Shown here piece by piece: positions 22,700-35,142 of a DNA stretch of 64,000 nt. This DNA comes from Nemertoderma westbladi. Its lineage: Eukaryota > Xenacoelomorpha > Nemertodermatida > Nemertodermatidae. Under the pieces are notes generated by a model. The model searched no databases. It had not been told where the DNA came from and saw only the letters and a program-made list of their open reading frames with translations. The stretch is from positions 50,944 to 114,943 of the forward strand of contig JAUCBJ010000606.1 in the NCBI GenBank assembly GCA_032718475.1. The letters run 5' to 3'. How positions within the stretch are numbered: position 1 is the first letter of the stretch; every line of letters starts with the position of its first letter. Made by a program: the position numbers and the translations under genes.

Positions 22700-23978
22700 C
22701 TAGGGACCATAGACCACCCCGTAGAGTCCCTCTTTGTTAGTGAGTGAGGGGTCCATGGTCTCCATAATGGAGGCCACATTTCCGACCAGGATGGAAACCG
22801 CCAGTCTCTGCAGGAGGAAGCGGTGAGAGCGGGGCTCCTGTGTAACAGAGTGGAGTCTTGCCCCGATCTCCTTCAGGAACTCGGATGTTTCAGGGCCGGG
22901 GCAGCCTAAAGTGTCGTAGGCTACCGGGTGGAAATGGTAGCCGTGGTCCATGAGTTCCTGGTACTTTTGGATCTTTAGAGTTTCCGCTTCCTTTGCAGTG
23001 CGGCCTCTGGAGGAGATCGTCTGGGCGAGGTGGCTGGGCGCCAGTGGCTCTACCACCGCTGGGTCACATGTGAGGAACCATCCGTGGCTCCACGGGACCA
23101 AGGTGACGCCATCTACTCGCTTCCCATCCCTGACTCGGTGAAATCACCTCCGCTTTGCAGGAAATTGCTTTCGCCGTGAGGTCCTGCCAGTGCATAATCT
23201 TGTACTTTGGCAGACTCATGGAGTGAATAAGCATGATGGACAGCCCATGACTTTCTTTAGACGCATCATAAAGGACACTGGCCTTGAAGATGCGGATGAT
23301 CTAGCAAATGTTATTGGTGATAGGGAGTTGTGGCGGCACAATTTTGTCGACAAGGCGGCGCTTCATTCTTAAAAATGCAGCTGCCGAATGCCGATCCTAG
23401 TAGTAGCAGTATTATCCCTGACACAAGCCTATTGGCTCAAGTGTATTGTGGATGCCACAGCTGATGAGTGCCTGGCGTACAATATCGTTCAACATTGAGT
23501 GGTGCCGAAGTCTGCCGAGGTTCCTTGAGCAGGAAAGACCATGGAGGCCACACGACAGAACATCCTTACCATACTGGGCGCAGCTGTGGGGCTCAGTCAG
23601 CCTGCAGCCAAATCGAGTACCGATCAAGATCCATAACTGCGAGTCCGTCAACTTTAGTCCCAGAGAGGTAACAGGGATGGCATCAAGCCTGCAGTCTGTG
23701 GCAGAATGGCCAGGGAACCTTGCCACCCTGGATAGTGGGAGGGACTCCTGCAGTGCTGTTAGCCTGGCGTCGTGGACAGGGGCCAGGAAAGCCCATTGTT
23801 TGGTGGACACAAGTGGGAAGGTAACGGGGACAAGTAGCGTCACTGTCGGTGGTGGTGGTGTTGTGGGTGGTGGCGGTGGTGTCGCGGGTGGTTTTGGTGG
23901 CATTGCTGATGGTGGCGGTAGCGTCGCTGTCAGTGGCAGTGGTGTCTCGGGAGGTCGCGGTGGCGGTGGTGGAGTCAT
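22700..23978 (-). pseudogene. retroelement C-terminal region, split by a nested RTE-like insertion
   Basis: Read on the minus strand, 23978-23423 encodes a proline-rich stretch (from GGT/GGC repeats) and then the Cys/His-rich segment typical of certain non-LTR polyproteins: LGLKLTDSQL, CxLTEPHSC, LSCGLHGLSC, LRHHSMLND, LEPIGL. The next expected segment, DGKRVDGVTLVPW, begins near 23125 and runs to 22700 with YHFHPVAYDTLG and LLQRLAVSILVGN. The two halves are separated by a 279-bp insertion at 23135-23413. This is therefore one ancestral reading frame interrupted by a later element. Confidence 0.65.
23135..23413 (+). mobile_element. 5'-truncated RTE-like LINE insertion, flanked by 9-bp TSD
   Basis: It encodes the same C-terminal end as the longer copy at 36684-37709 (VHNLVLWQTHGVNKH to VDKAALHS) and ends in CTAGTAGTAGCAG. 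ATCCCTGAC occurs at 23126-23134 and again at 23414-23422, giving a 9-bp target-site duplication. Only the last ~280 bp of the element is present. Confidence 0.8.
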
Positions 23979-24010
23979 TGCGAAAAGTGGCGGTGGTATT
24001 GTGGACAGTG
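23838..24010. repeat. GGT/GGC-rich simple repeat
   Basis: Degenerate GGTGGTGGC-type repeats give poly-Gly on the plus strand and Pro/Thr-rich translations on the minus strand. It appears to be an expansion at the N-terminal side of the retroelement fragment on the minus strand. Confidence 0.75.
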
Positions 24011-24329
24011 GTGTAGCAGATGGTTTGAGGATTGTCGACCACGCAGCGAGGGCACGGTTGTAGCAGGCTGGAGACTCAAAGAGGGAATAGAGAGACCAGA
24101 GAAGTAAACTAGTAGTAGAGTAAACTACATATGGGATAATCAGTTTGTTCCCGATTATAAAATACTTTTAAGTCAGCTATCCCAAATAGTAAAAGATAAT
24201 TTCATTCAAACATGATGGACTAATTTGGCTAGTTCCTCACGTAGTTTGTGGTATGTTAAACTCATGCTCAGCTATGTTACACAAACCTTCGTCGGACTTT
24301 AACAAAGTTGAGATGTTTGTCTCACTGTC

Positions 24330-24535
24330 TGCAGGTCGAGCTAGGTCGTTGGCACAATATTCCGCGTGGTCAGAGATTGTGCCAACTTTGTGATCTGGGG
24401 GAGGTTGAGGACGAAAACCATTTCTTGTTGAAGTGTCCGCTTTAAAAATCCCTGCGGGATAAATTTCTTCCCGCTAAATACACAAGATTACCAACAATTG
24501 CTAAATTATTTGAGTCATTAGCAAAGCAATTAATG
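24330..24535 (+). pseudogene. LINE C-terminal zinc-finger fragment with one stop
   Basis: The frame reads VELGRWHNIPRGQRLCQLC, then GEVEDENHFLLKCP, the CCHC finger (CxxC-x9-H-x4-C) at the C-terminus of many non-LTR reverse transcriptases. A TAA follows CPL, after which SLRDKFLPAKYTRLPTI continues in the same frame. This is a decayed remnant of a third LINE lineage in the window. Confidence 0.65.
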
Positions 24536-24539
24536 GGGG

Positions 24540-24960
24540 GTAGCACTTGATAGCACTAATTGAACCTCACATTTTTGTATCTCTGGAGCATAAAATTGAG
24601 TGAACATTATTTTTTGTGCTACTAAACATCGTCTGGAGTGTGTGAGAATAACCAAACTAAGTATTTTTAAAATCGGCCCTAAAATGGCTCCGTAATGGCC
24701 AAAAGTGCCCTTTTGCGCCAAGGGCTATTTCTCCACAAATATTTGAAATTTTGAATATTGGTTCAGAAGAACCCTGCATCCAATTCTTCTGAACAAATTG
24801 TCCCTCAAATGCTCTGGAGTCTTTTTAGAACAAAAAGTCCCAAAAAAGGTATTTTTGATAAAAAAAAAAAGGCTCCATGGCATTTCCAACCAAATTTGTT
24901 CAGAACAAGTATGGAGAAGGGTAACCTTAACAAGTGTACCATATTTTAACCATTTCAGTT
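24540..24960. repeat. dispersed repeat B, copy 1
   Basis: A non-coding block containing TTTTTTGTGCTACTAAACAT, then CGTCTGGAGTGTGTG and GGCCAAAAGTGCCCTTTTGC. A diverged inverted copy occurs at about 35830-36090. The function is unknown. Confidence 0.6.
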
Positions 24961-24964
24961 ACTA

Positions 24965-25505
24965 CTACTACTAGGATCGGCATGCTGCATTGCAGCTGCA
25001 TTTTTAAGAATGCTGTGCCGGCTTGTCAACAAAATTGCACCGCCACAACTCCCTATTACCCATGACATTTGCTAGATCATCCGCATCTTCAAGGCCAGTG
25101 TCCTTTAAGATGCGTCTCAAGAAAGTCATGGGCTGTCCACCATGCTTATTCACTCCATGAGGCTGCCAAAGTACAAGATTATGCACTGGCTGGTCCTCAC
25201 GGCGAAAGCAATGTCCTGCAAAGCGGAGGCGATTTTGTTCTAGTGTCAAGCTTGGGGGAACCAATGAGACACCTCCAATGTTATATAGTGTCTGGTTGGA
25301 GATGTGTGCATTGTACTTGACACAATGAACCCGGCGTAGCATTCTTGTGAATGTGCCATCCAGAGATTTGGTGTCCTCAGCAGTTAGAACCCAGCATGGA
25401 CTCCCGTAGAGGAGTACTGGAACTACTGCTGCTCTAAATAATCGGACCTTAATTTTCCGATTAATTCTCGGTGACTTCCAACTCCTGGAAAGCCTATTCA
25501 ATTCC
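24965..25505 (-). mobile_element. 5'-truncated RTE-like LINE fragment (minus strand)
   Basis: The 165-aa minus-strand frame at 25501-25004 matches almost residue for residue the C-terminal half of the copy at 36711-37664 (NRLSRSWKSPRINRKIK to VDKPAQHS). The 3' end, read on the minus strand, is CTAGTAGTAGTAGT. Only the part after the RT catalytic core survives, so it is not autonomous. Confidence 0.85.
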
Positions 25506-25567
25506 TATTCCTATTCAATCATAAAATTGGCAAAGAAATAGCCTTTTTCATGAAAAACGTCATTCTG

Positions 25568-26350
25568 AGATATATAATTATATGATGTTAGACAACCACG
25601 ACTTTAGAGGGATTGTGATATTAATATGAAAACAATAAACTATGAAATGGGGTCTTATTCCCTCAGATACTACCTAGCATTTAGGGCCACTTGGGCCACT
25701 TTTAGTACTCAGGCACAAAAGGCCTATTAAAAAATGAAATACCAAATCGATTGTAGTGCTCCCAACCCAACTACCACAAAGAAAACTGCACCAAACCATA
25801 CATACCATACAGGTACCAGTAAGTATTGCACGAATAGGCTATCCCATAAATTAAGAAAAATATAGGACATTTTGTCCGCCGAAAGGTTAGTCTATGTAAT
25901 AAATTTTATAAAAATAAAAGGGTTTCGGAGATTTAAACTCTGAACCCTGGGATTAGTGGTTCTCCTCATCAGCAGTGTGCCACGAAACCCACCCCTAACC
26001 TAACAAAACTGCACCACTAAATTAAGACAATGACCAATAAATTGGAAATCCTACCGTACCACCGAACAGAGTTGAAACCACCCACCCCCAATGTATGTTA
26101 CCATCAGACCCAAATGCATAAACATGATTCCCCACTGAATGCAACCAACCCCAATTAGCACCTACCGGTATGTACAGATAAATGATTAGATTTTAAAACA
26201 AAATTGCGCAGATGTCAGAAAATACCCCTTTAAATATATAATTATATGATGTTGACAACCACGACTTTAGAGGGATTGTAATATTAATATGAAAACAGGA
26301 ACTTATTCATGGGGACTTATTCCCTCAGATACTTCCTAGCATAGATAAGA
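25568..26350. repeat. pair of ~115-bp direct repeats flanking a ~540-bp segment
   Basis: ATATATAATTATATGATGTT plus about 95 further bases, including CAACCACGACTTTAGAGGG and CTTATTCCCTCAGATACT, occurs at 25568-25685 and 26234-26345. The copies are near-identical with small differences. The pair could be solo terminal repeats or an ancient tandem duplication. Confidence 0.65.
25920..25990 (-). tRNA. possible tRNA-like sequence (71 nt)
   Basis: On the minus strand it begins GGGTTTCG and ends CGAAACCC, a perfect 8-bp acceptor-like stem at tRNA length. An A-box-like TGGCACACTGC and a B-box-like AGTTTAAATCTCC are present at roughly the right spacing. The anticodon arm is not convincing, so it may be a tRNA-derived element or coincidence. 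Confidence 0.3.
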
Positions 26351-26443
26351 TATGAGGAAACTGCTTGCAGATTTGAAATCTCCATTAAATTCGGCACATA
26401 AAAAAACTTTTTTATTGATTTCCAAAATAGGTGGGTGCTATTA

Positions 26444-26459
26444 TCCCCCCCCCCCCCCC
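26444..26459. repeat. C-run of about 15 bp
   Basis: A homopolymer C tract, one of several in the window, lies in otherwise AT-rich DNA. Confidence 0.8.
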
Positions 26460-26731
26460 GCATGTATGATTTTAAGGCTTTTAAACGTCGGTCTAAATTC
26501 TTACCTTGAAAGTATTATATATAATTAGAGCTACTACCGCAGTTTTCATTTATTAATTCCATAATTATTAATTTAAGCCTAGTAGATATTATGTGTTATT
26601 ATAAGAGTCTGTTAATGTATAATAATATTAGTAATAACTATAAATTGATTGGGTTTTTACGGTTTCTTTTTTCGGTATCTATACATACATTATACCCTAC
26701 TGTATGTTCATTATTATGTTAAGTATTCTGT

Positions 26732-29700
26732 GTACAAACTGACTATATATAACTACTATATATATAACAAACTAACTATATATAACTACTATATATAACA
26801 AACTGACTATATATAACTACTATATATAACAAACTGACTATATATAACTACTATATATAACAAACTGACTATATATAACTACTATATATAACAAACTGAC
26901 TATATATAACTACTATATATAACAAACTGACTATATACAGTATAACTACTATATATAACAAACTGACTATATACAGTATAACTACTATATATAACAAACT
27001 GACTATATATAACTACTATATATAACAAACTGACTATATATAACTACTATATATATAACAAACTGACTATATATAACTACTATATATAACAAACTGACTA
27101 TATATAACTACTATATATAACAAACTGACTATATATAACTACTATATATAACAAACTGACTATATATAACTACTATATATATAACAAACTGACTATATAT
27201 AACTACTATATATAACAAACTGACTATATATAACTACTATATATAACAAACTGACTATATATAACTACTATATATAACAAACTGACTATATATAACTACT
27301 ATATATAACAAACTGACTATATATAACTACTATATATAATAAACTGACTATATATAACTACTATATATATAACAAACTGACTATATATAACTACTATATA
27401 TATAACAAACTGACTATATATAACTACTATATATAACAAACTGACTATATATAACTACTATATATATAACAAACTGACTATATATAACTACTATATATAT
27501 AACAAACTGACTATATATAACTACTATATATATAACAAACTGACTATATATAACTACTATATATAACAAACTGACTATATATAACTACTATATATAACAA
27601 ACTGACTATATATAACTACTATATATAACAAACTGACTATATATAACTACTATATATAACAAACTGACTATATATAACTACTATATATAACAAACTGACT
27701 ATATATAACTACTATATATAACAAACTGACTATATATAACTACTATATATATAACAAACTGACTATATATAACTACTATTTATATAACAAACTGACTATA
27801 TATAACTACTATATATAACAAACTGACTATATATAACTACTATATATAACAAACTGACTATATATAACTACTATATATAACAAACTGACTATATATAACT
27901 ACTATATATAACAAACTGACTATATATAACTACTATATATAACAAACTGACTATATATAACTACTATATATAACAAACTGACTATATATAACTACTATAT
28001 ATAACAAACTGACTATATATAACTACTATATATAACAAACTGACTATATATAACTACTATATATAACAAACTGACTATATATAACTACTATATATAACAA
28101 ACTGACTATATATAACTACTATATATATAACAAACTGACTATATATAACTACTATATATAACTACTATATATATAACAAACTGACTATATATAACTACTA
28201 TATATAACTACTATATATAACTACTATATATAACAAACTGACTATATATAACTACTATATATAACTACTATATATAACAAACTGACTATATATAACTACT
28301 ATATATAACAAACTGACTATATATAACTACTATATATAACAAACTGACTATATATAACTACTATATATAACAAACTGACTATATATAACTACTATATATA
28401 ACAAACTGACTATATATAACTACTATATATAACAAACTGACTATATATAACTACTATATATAACAAACTGACTATATATAACTACTATATATAACAAACT
28501 GACTATATATAACTACTATATATATAACAAACTGACTATATATAACTACTATATATAACAAACTGACTATATATAACTACTATATATATAACAAACTGAC
28601 TATATATAACTACTATATATATAACAAACTGACTATATATAACTACTATATATATAACAAACTGACTATATATAACTACTATATATAACAAACTGACTAT
28701 ATATAACTACTATATATAACAAACTGACTATATATAACTACTATATATAACAAACTGACTATATATAACTACTATATATAACAAACTGACTATATATAAC
28801 TACTATATATAACAAACTGACTATATATAACTACTATATATATAACAAACTGACTATATATAACTACTATATATAACAAACTGACTATATATAACTACTA
28901 TATATAACAAACTGACTATATATAACTACTATATATAACTACTATATATAACTACTATATATAACAAACTGACTATATATAACTACTATATATAACTACT
29001 ATATATAACAAACTGACTATATATAACTACTATATATAACAAACTGACTATATATAACTACTATATATAACAAACTGACTATATATAACTACTATATATA
29101 ACAAACTGACTATATATAACTACTATATATAACAAACTGACTATATATAACTACTATATATATAACAAACTGACTATATATAACTACTATATATAACAAA
29201 CTGACTATATATAACTACTATATATAACAAACTGACTATATATAACTACTATATATAACTACTATATATAACTACTATATATAACAAACTGACTATATAT
29301 AACTACTATATATAACTACTATATATAACAAACTGACTATATATAACTACTATATATAACAAACTGACTATATATAACTACTATATATAATCTTTATAAC
29401 TACTATATATAACAAACTGACTATATATAACTACTATATATAACAAACTGACTATATATAACTACTATATATAACAAACTGACTATATATAACTACTATA
29501 TATAACAAACTGACTATATATAACTACTATATATAACAAACTGACTATATATAACTACTATATATAACAAACTGACTATATATAACTACTATATATAACA
29601 AACTGACTATATATAACTACTATATATAACAAACTGACTATATATAACTACTATATATAACAAACTGACTATATATAACTACTATATATATAACAAACTG

Positions 29701-29878
29701 ACTATATATAACTACTATATATAACAAACTGACTATATATAACTACTATATATAACAAACTGACTATATATAACTACTATATATAACAAACTGACTATAT
29801 ATAACTACTATATATAACAAACTGACTATATATAACTACTATATATAACAAACTGACTATATATAACTACTATATATA
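26732..29878. repeat. 31-bp AT-rich satellite array, about 100 copies
   Basis: The unit is AACAAACTGACTATATATAA followed by CTACTATATAT. Two-base TA expansions are common, and some blocks repeat only the CTACTATATATAA half. A block spanning about 28840-29030 is repeated at about 29150-29340, showing duplication of sub-blocks. The same unit forms a second array at 62263-63803 in the same orientation. No coding capacity. Confidence 0.95.
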
Positions 29879-29879
29879 A

Positions 29880-30876
29880 GCTTTCCCACTATTAGGGCCA
29901 CCTTTTAAAGGTCCAATGGCCCTTAAATGGCCTTGGGCTTGGAGCAATGGCCCTAATCCTACTACGATGGCCCAAAAGGTACACGTCCTCTTAGGGCAAA
30001 TATGGCCCACCTAGAACAAAATGGCCCAATCTAGGCATAATGGCCCAAAATAAACAATTACAAGGAAATTGCCTTTAGTTCTTATGAATTTAACTTGCAC
30101 CCCTAGCGGTAAACAATAGTATTTATTATCAATTTAATTCTACAGCCAAAAATGCCTTTGCAGATATTTTAAAAAATATATATATCTACAATAACGCATA
30201 CAATTCACTTTTGTGTAATTTCTGATTATGAGTTGTACAATAAGTAGTTTTTAGACGATTTTAAGTCTTTCGTTACAGATAATTATTATCACTTATGACC
30301 GACAGTCAAAAACGCGGAAGTGATTTCTCGAGTTAATGGCGCAAAGTGACCGGAAACACAAAATATGTGTTTTTTAGATGATTTAAAAAATTTATTTATT
30401 TAAATTTCAAACATTAGTGGCGGTGTTTTCTACCCAAAACAATAAACAATACCTTTTCACTAATGGTTAATTTGCGCCACTATTTCGATGTCTCAGCAGT
30501 TTGAATATCGAAACTTGTGCAAACAAAATATGTTAAATTGTAAATAACAATACTGTTTTAATAAATTCTCACTGACAAGCGATTAAAATTTGTGCTTTTT
30601 TAAGAAATAATGTATGAGCGTTCGGTACCTCTAGGAAGGATAACTATTTCGCGTTCTATACACTTCATTATTAACATTTTGTCATTGGTGGGGGGTTAGT
30701 TTATAGACTAGCCTAAATACATCCTACGACCCCTACGAATTCCATCCCCCACCAGTAATTCATATATTGGAGACATAAATGTAGACGTTTTGCCTCTTAC
30801 CCTAATGTAACAATTATCTATAGGCCTATTAAATATAATGTGAATTTTATCCCGTATTAATTAAATCTAATAACTA
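29880..30876. repeat. GGCC-rich dispersed repeat block, then AT-rich sequence
   Basis: From 29895 to 30055 the motif GGCCC/GGGCCA recurs every 10-20 bp (AATGGCCCTTAAATGGCC, TATGGCCCACC). The rest to 30876 is AT-rich with no gene. Related GGCC blocks occur at 31640-31893, 32890-33060 and, inverted, 60120-60920. Confidence 0.6.
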
Positions 30877-31024
30877 TTTACATCATTGTGTGCAAAGTAG
30901 CACTTTGCAGCGTTATGACCCGAGTTTATTTATGTACCGAGCGAGCGCAGCGAGGGAGGTTTACATCAATAAACAAGGGTCTTTAACGCTGAAAAGTGAC
31001 CTTTGCAAGCAATGATGTATGTAA
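30877..31024. mobile_element. palindromic MITE with ~62-bp arms
   Basis: The left arm (30877-30938) starts TTTACATCATTG and contains TTTGCAGCGTTATGACCC. The right arm (about 30958-31024) is its imperfect reverse complement (CTTTAACGCTGAAAAGTG, ending CAATGATGTATGTAA). A short GAGCGAGCGCAGCGAGGG spacer separates them. The arms would fold into a long hairpin. Confidence 0.65.
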
Positions 31025-31596
31025 TTTTGTTACATTATGTCAACTTATCAGCGTTCGGTTTGTGAAGAAAGGATTTTATGGTAGCTCATTTATACATTTT
31101 AATCATGTACTATATCGAATATAAGTGAAATTTATTAACAGGTACACAGTATTAATTATACATTTAAATCTATTAAAGATTATTGGAAGTTATCTGCTGC
31201 ATGGTTGTGATAAATCATTAATCCATCTTGACTATAGTCGACTGAAGCAAACTTATTCACCGTCTGTGTCCGTTCAGTTTTACTGAACACTATCGTCACT
31301 TTCTTTGGTTAATTTAGTGTCTTCTATTGGACGTTTCGCCATAATGGATTACAGTACATGTTAAACAATTATTTACATCCAGTAGCTAGTCCCGTCACTG
31401 CAAATTGGATAATAAAGCTGCAATCATTAACATAAATGGAAATAATACATTCTGGAATACGGTAATTGAAGTTGTTTCCATGTCATTGATTACTTTGCAA
31501 CGTTCCGTCCTATAGGCCGCAACGCTGCAAAGTAGTACTTTGCAGCGTTATGAGTAATTCACCAGAACGCTGTTAAGTTGGCATAATGTAACAAAA
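31025..31596. mobile_element. 570-bp TIR element (MITE)
   Basis: TTTTGTTACATTATGTCAAC at 31025 is mirrored by GTTGGCATAATGTAACAAAA ending at 31596, and the TIRs extend inward to about 34 bp. Near its right end lies the palindrome AACGCTGCAAAGTA/TACTTTGCAGCGTT, which shares its core with the adjoining palindromic MITE. No ORF. Confidence 0.65.
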
Positions 31597-31897
31597 TATA
31601 TTGTAACAAACATTTTATTTTTTTTATTTTTAGATAATCTAAATAATATTTGTCATTTGGGTGGCTCCAAGGGGACATTGTCTTGTAAGAAGCATTATAT
31701 TTTTTAGTGGCCCTTTATGAACAGTGACTAATTAAGGCCATTTCGAACTTTTGGCTCAAATGGAACATGGTCTTGCATGGGTCATTGCCTTTTCAAAGGC
31801 GTTTGATACAAATTGGCTAATATCGGGCCACATTATAGTTGAGTGGCTCCAAGCGACACTATCCAATATGGGCCATTTCAGATTTGAATGGCTTTAA

Positions 31898-32889
31898 CCC
31901 TTTGAGCCCTAAGGACGTATATATACGTCCTCAACAGTGTCCTAAGGACGTATATATACGTCCTGGTGTTAATTGCTGCCAATGGGGATGATTCAAGTTT
32001 AGGTTATTCTAGCAGTGTTTATCCATCGCTTAGGGCACTATACTACCCGTTTTAGTTAAAAAAAAGTGATCTGGAGTTTGAGTTAGAGGTTGGAATTCAA
32101 CCAATCAGTGATGAGCTCCTTTTCAGAGAAAGCAGGCTGCTTATTGAAAGCAGATTGATTGTACCCTGTACAGTAGGATATGGCAGAGGTTTGAATGAGT
32201 ACCCTTGAGAATTCCAACCAATCAGAGTTTATTTCCCTGTCAAGCTTTCTACTGTAATAATCTACTTTGTAAATAAATAAATACATGACTGAAAAGTGAA
32301 AAGTGAAAACCTGGTATTCTTCATATTGGTGAATTACGTAATTGTATTTCGTAAATAGAATAATGGGTATGATGATTGTTCCTGTACTAGCATCCTGGTG
32401 GATTATTGTGGTAATTCTGCAATAATGAAGCTATATTGCATTTTAGTATTACAATAATTATTCATTTATATTTATCATTCATTCACAGTTTGGGGCTCCA
32501 GGGCTCTGCCTTGATGAATGCTTTGCAGATTATCATAAATAAGTAATATAGATTATACCGGTTCCATAAATAGACCATTGAATATAATAATATATATGAT
32601 ATAGTTCAGAAAAATAAATATTTTTTTTATTTTTTAATTTTCAAAATTTTTTTTTTTATTAAAAAAAAATTTTAATTAAATTTTTTTTTTAATTTTTAAA
32701 AATTTAATTTTTTTAAATTAAAAAAATATGAAGAATATTAATCATGACACCTTTTAAGATAAAAGTCAAATCATTTTAAAAATGTGTCATAACTTCTAGA
32801 TGATTGGCATTGCTGTAAATGTGTTTTAAAGTTTGCTTAATTTTTAGGTTCTGGGGGGCTATTTAAAAAAGGGCCTAGTAACCAAAGGG
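31898..32889. mobile_element. non-autonomous piggyBac-like element
   Basis: The segment is flanked by TTAA on both sides (31894-31897 and 32890-32893). It starts CCCTTTGAGCCC and ends CCAAAGGG, so both termini read CCCTTTG inward, matching the known piggyBac pattern of TTAA targets and CCC ends. The 992 bp has no transposase. Two perfect 20-bp palindromes AGGACGTATATATACGTCCT lie at 31912-31931 and 31945-31964, close to the left end, and may be transposase or host-factor binding sites. Confidence 0.7.
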
Positions 32890-33420
32890 TTAAGGGAAAA
32901 TTGCCTAATATATATGAAATATATTTCATATTTAAGTGGCTCTAATGGACAATGTCTTGTAAGAGCCATTTCATTTTTTGGTGGCCCTTTATGAACAGTG
33001 TCCAATAGAGGTCATTTTGAATTTTAGTGGCTCCAATGGAATATTGTATTGCATGGGACAATCCTTTTTAAAGGTTTTTATAAATATATTCAAATTAAAT
33101 TAAACAGTATTAGATAAAGCGGTTTTTTTGTGAGAGACATCCAGAAGTCCAATTTTTTCTTTTGAAAAATAGCTTTAATCATGAGGTTTTTATTCTAGAA
33201 CATTTAACATTTTGACAGTAAGATTGTAGCTAGAAATTTTGAAAAACAACAATAAAACAACAAATAATAAACAACAACAATAAAAATTTAAAATTAAAAA
33301 AAAAATTTCTTGTTGAAATTACTTTAATCATTGCTTTTATTATTTATTAGCTACCATAAATTTTACTAGATATCATGATAATTTAATTGAAACCGCGTTA
33401 ATTAAATTAAAATTAAAATT
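32890..33420. repeat. GGCC-type repeat remnant and AT-rich sequence
   Basis: 32930-33060 carries AAGTGGCTCTAATGGACAAT and GGTGGCCCTTTATGAACAG, related to the repeat left of the piggyBac-like element. Deleting that element and one TTAA restores a continuous repeat. No gene follows up to 33420. Confidence 0.6.
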
Positions 33421-35142
33421 AAGACCGCGTTTACACTACCGAGTCAAAGTCAAGGTCAAATTCAAAAGAAAATAAATATAGCTAGCTAGCAATAATAAAT
33501 AATAATACATTATATAGGCCTAATATAATACATAAGTGCATTCTAGAAAAAATTAATTTCATGTGATATGTTTTACATTTTGTCTTTTAAAACCCTATTA
33601 GTACCGGGCTATAAAATGCTGTACAAATACCGGGGGGGGGGGGGGGGGGGTCATATTGACCCTTCCCTCTAAAATCTACAAATATTAACGAAAACGTCTG
33701 AATTTACTGGGGTGGTAATATTGCAGCACCAAAATTACAAGTAGTGCACAATTTTCACAAAATTTGAAAGTTACATTTTTCGGCTAATTGTTTTTCAAAA
33801 TAGGTTTTCTGGGGCGCAAAATACATTGGAAAATATTTAAAAATGATATGATTACCATAAATGGCTGTTTAGTCCTCTCTTCGTAGGAAAAAAATGAAAA
33901 AACAAGTAACCAGCACTTTTCAGTTAGAACACAAAATTTTTAATTCACTTATATGATGCTATAAATTCACATTCTCAGGTTTTCTAGGGCGCTGATTCTA
34001 ATGGAATACATTTCAAATATGCCAGATCATTGCTACTTGTATTTTTCGGCGTAATTTGACAAATTTTGGTGCTAGCACCAAATTTCGTACCCATCACCAA
34101 AAAGTACAAGTTTGCGATGTCCAGTGCTGTTTTTATTGATTCCATCGGATTCAGGACCCTCATAAACCCGTATAACGCAAGAAACAAGATGATACTATCT
34201 ACTGATCAATTTACTCATTTTCCAAAATTTGGTGCTGGCACAACAATTTTCAGCCACCGGCGAAAAATACAAGTTTGAAAACTCTTATGAAATTTTTACT
34301 GTTTCCATTGAATTCAGAACCCTAACAAACCCGTATAACGCAAGAAACAAGATGGCACAATCAATTGATATATTTGATGGTTTTCAAAATTTGGTGCTAG
34401 CACCACATTTTGCACCCACTTCCGAAAAATACAAGTTTGAGATGTCTAGTTCGATAATTATATATTCCATTGAATTCAGAACAGCCATAAACCTCTAAAA
34501 TGCAAGAAATAAATTGTCACAAGCAATTTTATCTATTGAATGGATTTTTTCAAAATTTCGTGCTAGCACCAAAATTTGCACACAGCACCGAAAAATACAA
34601 GTTTGATACGCTTGGTGCAACTCGTATATGTTTCATCGAAACCAGAACCCCAAAAAACCCCAATTGCGTAAAAAACAAGTTTCAAACAATCAATTTACAA
34701 AATTGACATATTTCAAAATTTGGTGCTGGCACCAAAATTTGGCACCCGCCGAAAAAAACAAGTTTGAAATTTCTAAATCAATTTATATGAATTCCATCCA
34801 ATTGCTAAGACCAAAAAACCGGTGTAAATAAAAAATAGAGATGTTACAATTCATATTTAATGAAATGTAATTTTCAAAAAACGTTTCAAAAAAAGTGCCA
34901 AAAGTAGGGTTAAAAAATGGTGCTATAACTCGAAAACTACCCAATATTTTTGAAAACGGTTTTCACTACTAGGAATACAATAGATTTTTAGGAAAAGTCA
35001 TAAAATTTCAGATTCCCAACTGCGTTTGTTTCAGAATTATAATAAAAAAACCACGGGGGGGGGGGTCATATTGGCCCCCTCCACCCCAGGTTTAATAGGG
35101 TTAACTTTGACTTTGACTCGGTAGTGTGAACGCGGCCTAAAA
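33421..35142. mobile_element. 1.7-kb TIR element containing an inner inverted pair
   Basis: CGCGTTTACACTACCGAGTC at 33425 (continuing AAAGTCAA) is mirrored near 35135 (GACTCGGTAGTGTGAACGCG). Inside, a second inverted pair lies near 33590 (AACCCTATTAGTACCGGG) and 35082-35101 (CCAGGTTTAATAGGGTT). G-runs followed by GTCATATTGRCC lie just inside both. This suggests a MITE inside a MITE. No transposase frame. Confidence 0.55.
33985..34830. repeat. ~165-bp tandem repeat, five copies, each with a TGGTGCTAGCACCA palindrome
   Basis: TTTGGTGCTAGCACCAAA or a close variant occurs near 34065, 34230, 34395, 34558 and 34720. Each is followed by GAAAAATACAAGTTTGA, an ATTCCAT(T/C)GAATTCAGAAC block and AACCCGTATAACGCAAGAAA. 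Short frames across the array (34066-34831) are by-products of the period. Confidence 0.75.

Noticed and set aside
23446-24063. Gly-rich 205-aa protein on the plus strand
   Set aside because: It is antisense to the recognisable retroelement frame and consists of translated GGT/GGC repeats.
26732-29878. CRISPR-like array
   Set aside because: Units are contiguous with no unique spacers, the sequence context is metazoan, and no cas genes exist. The same applies to the 30-, 35- and 57-bp arrays.
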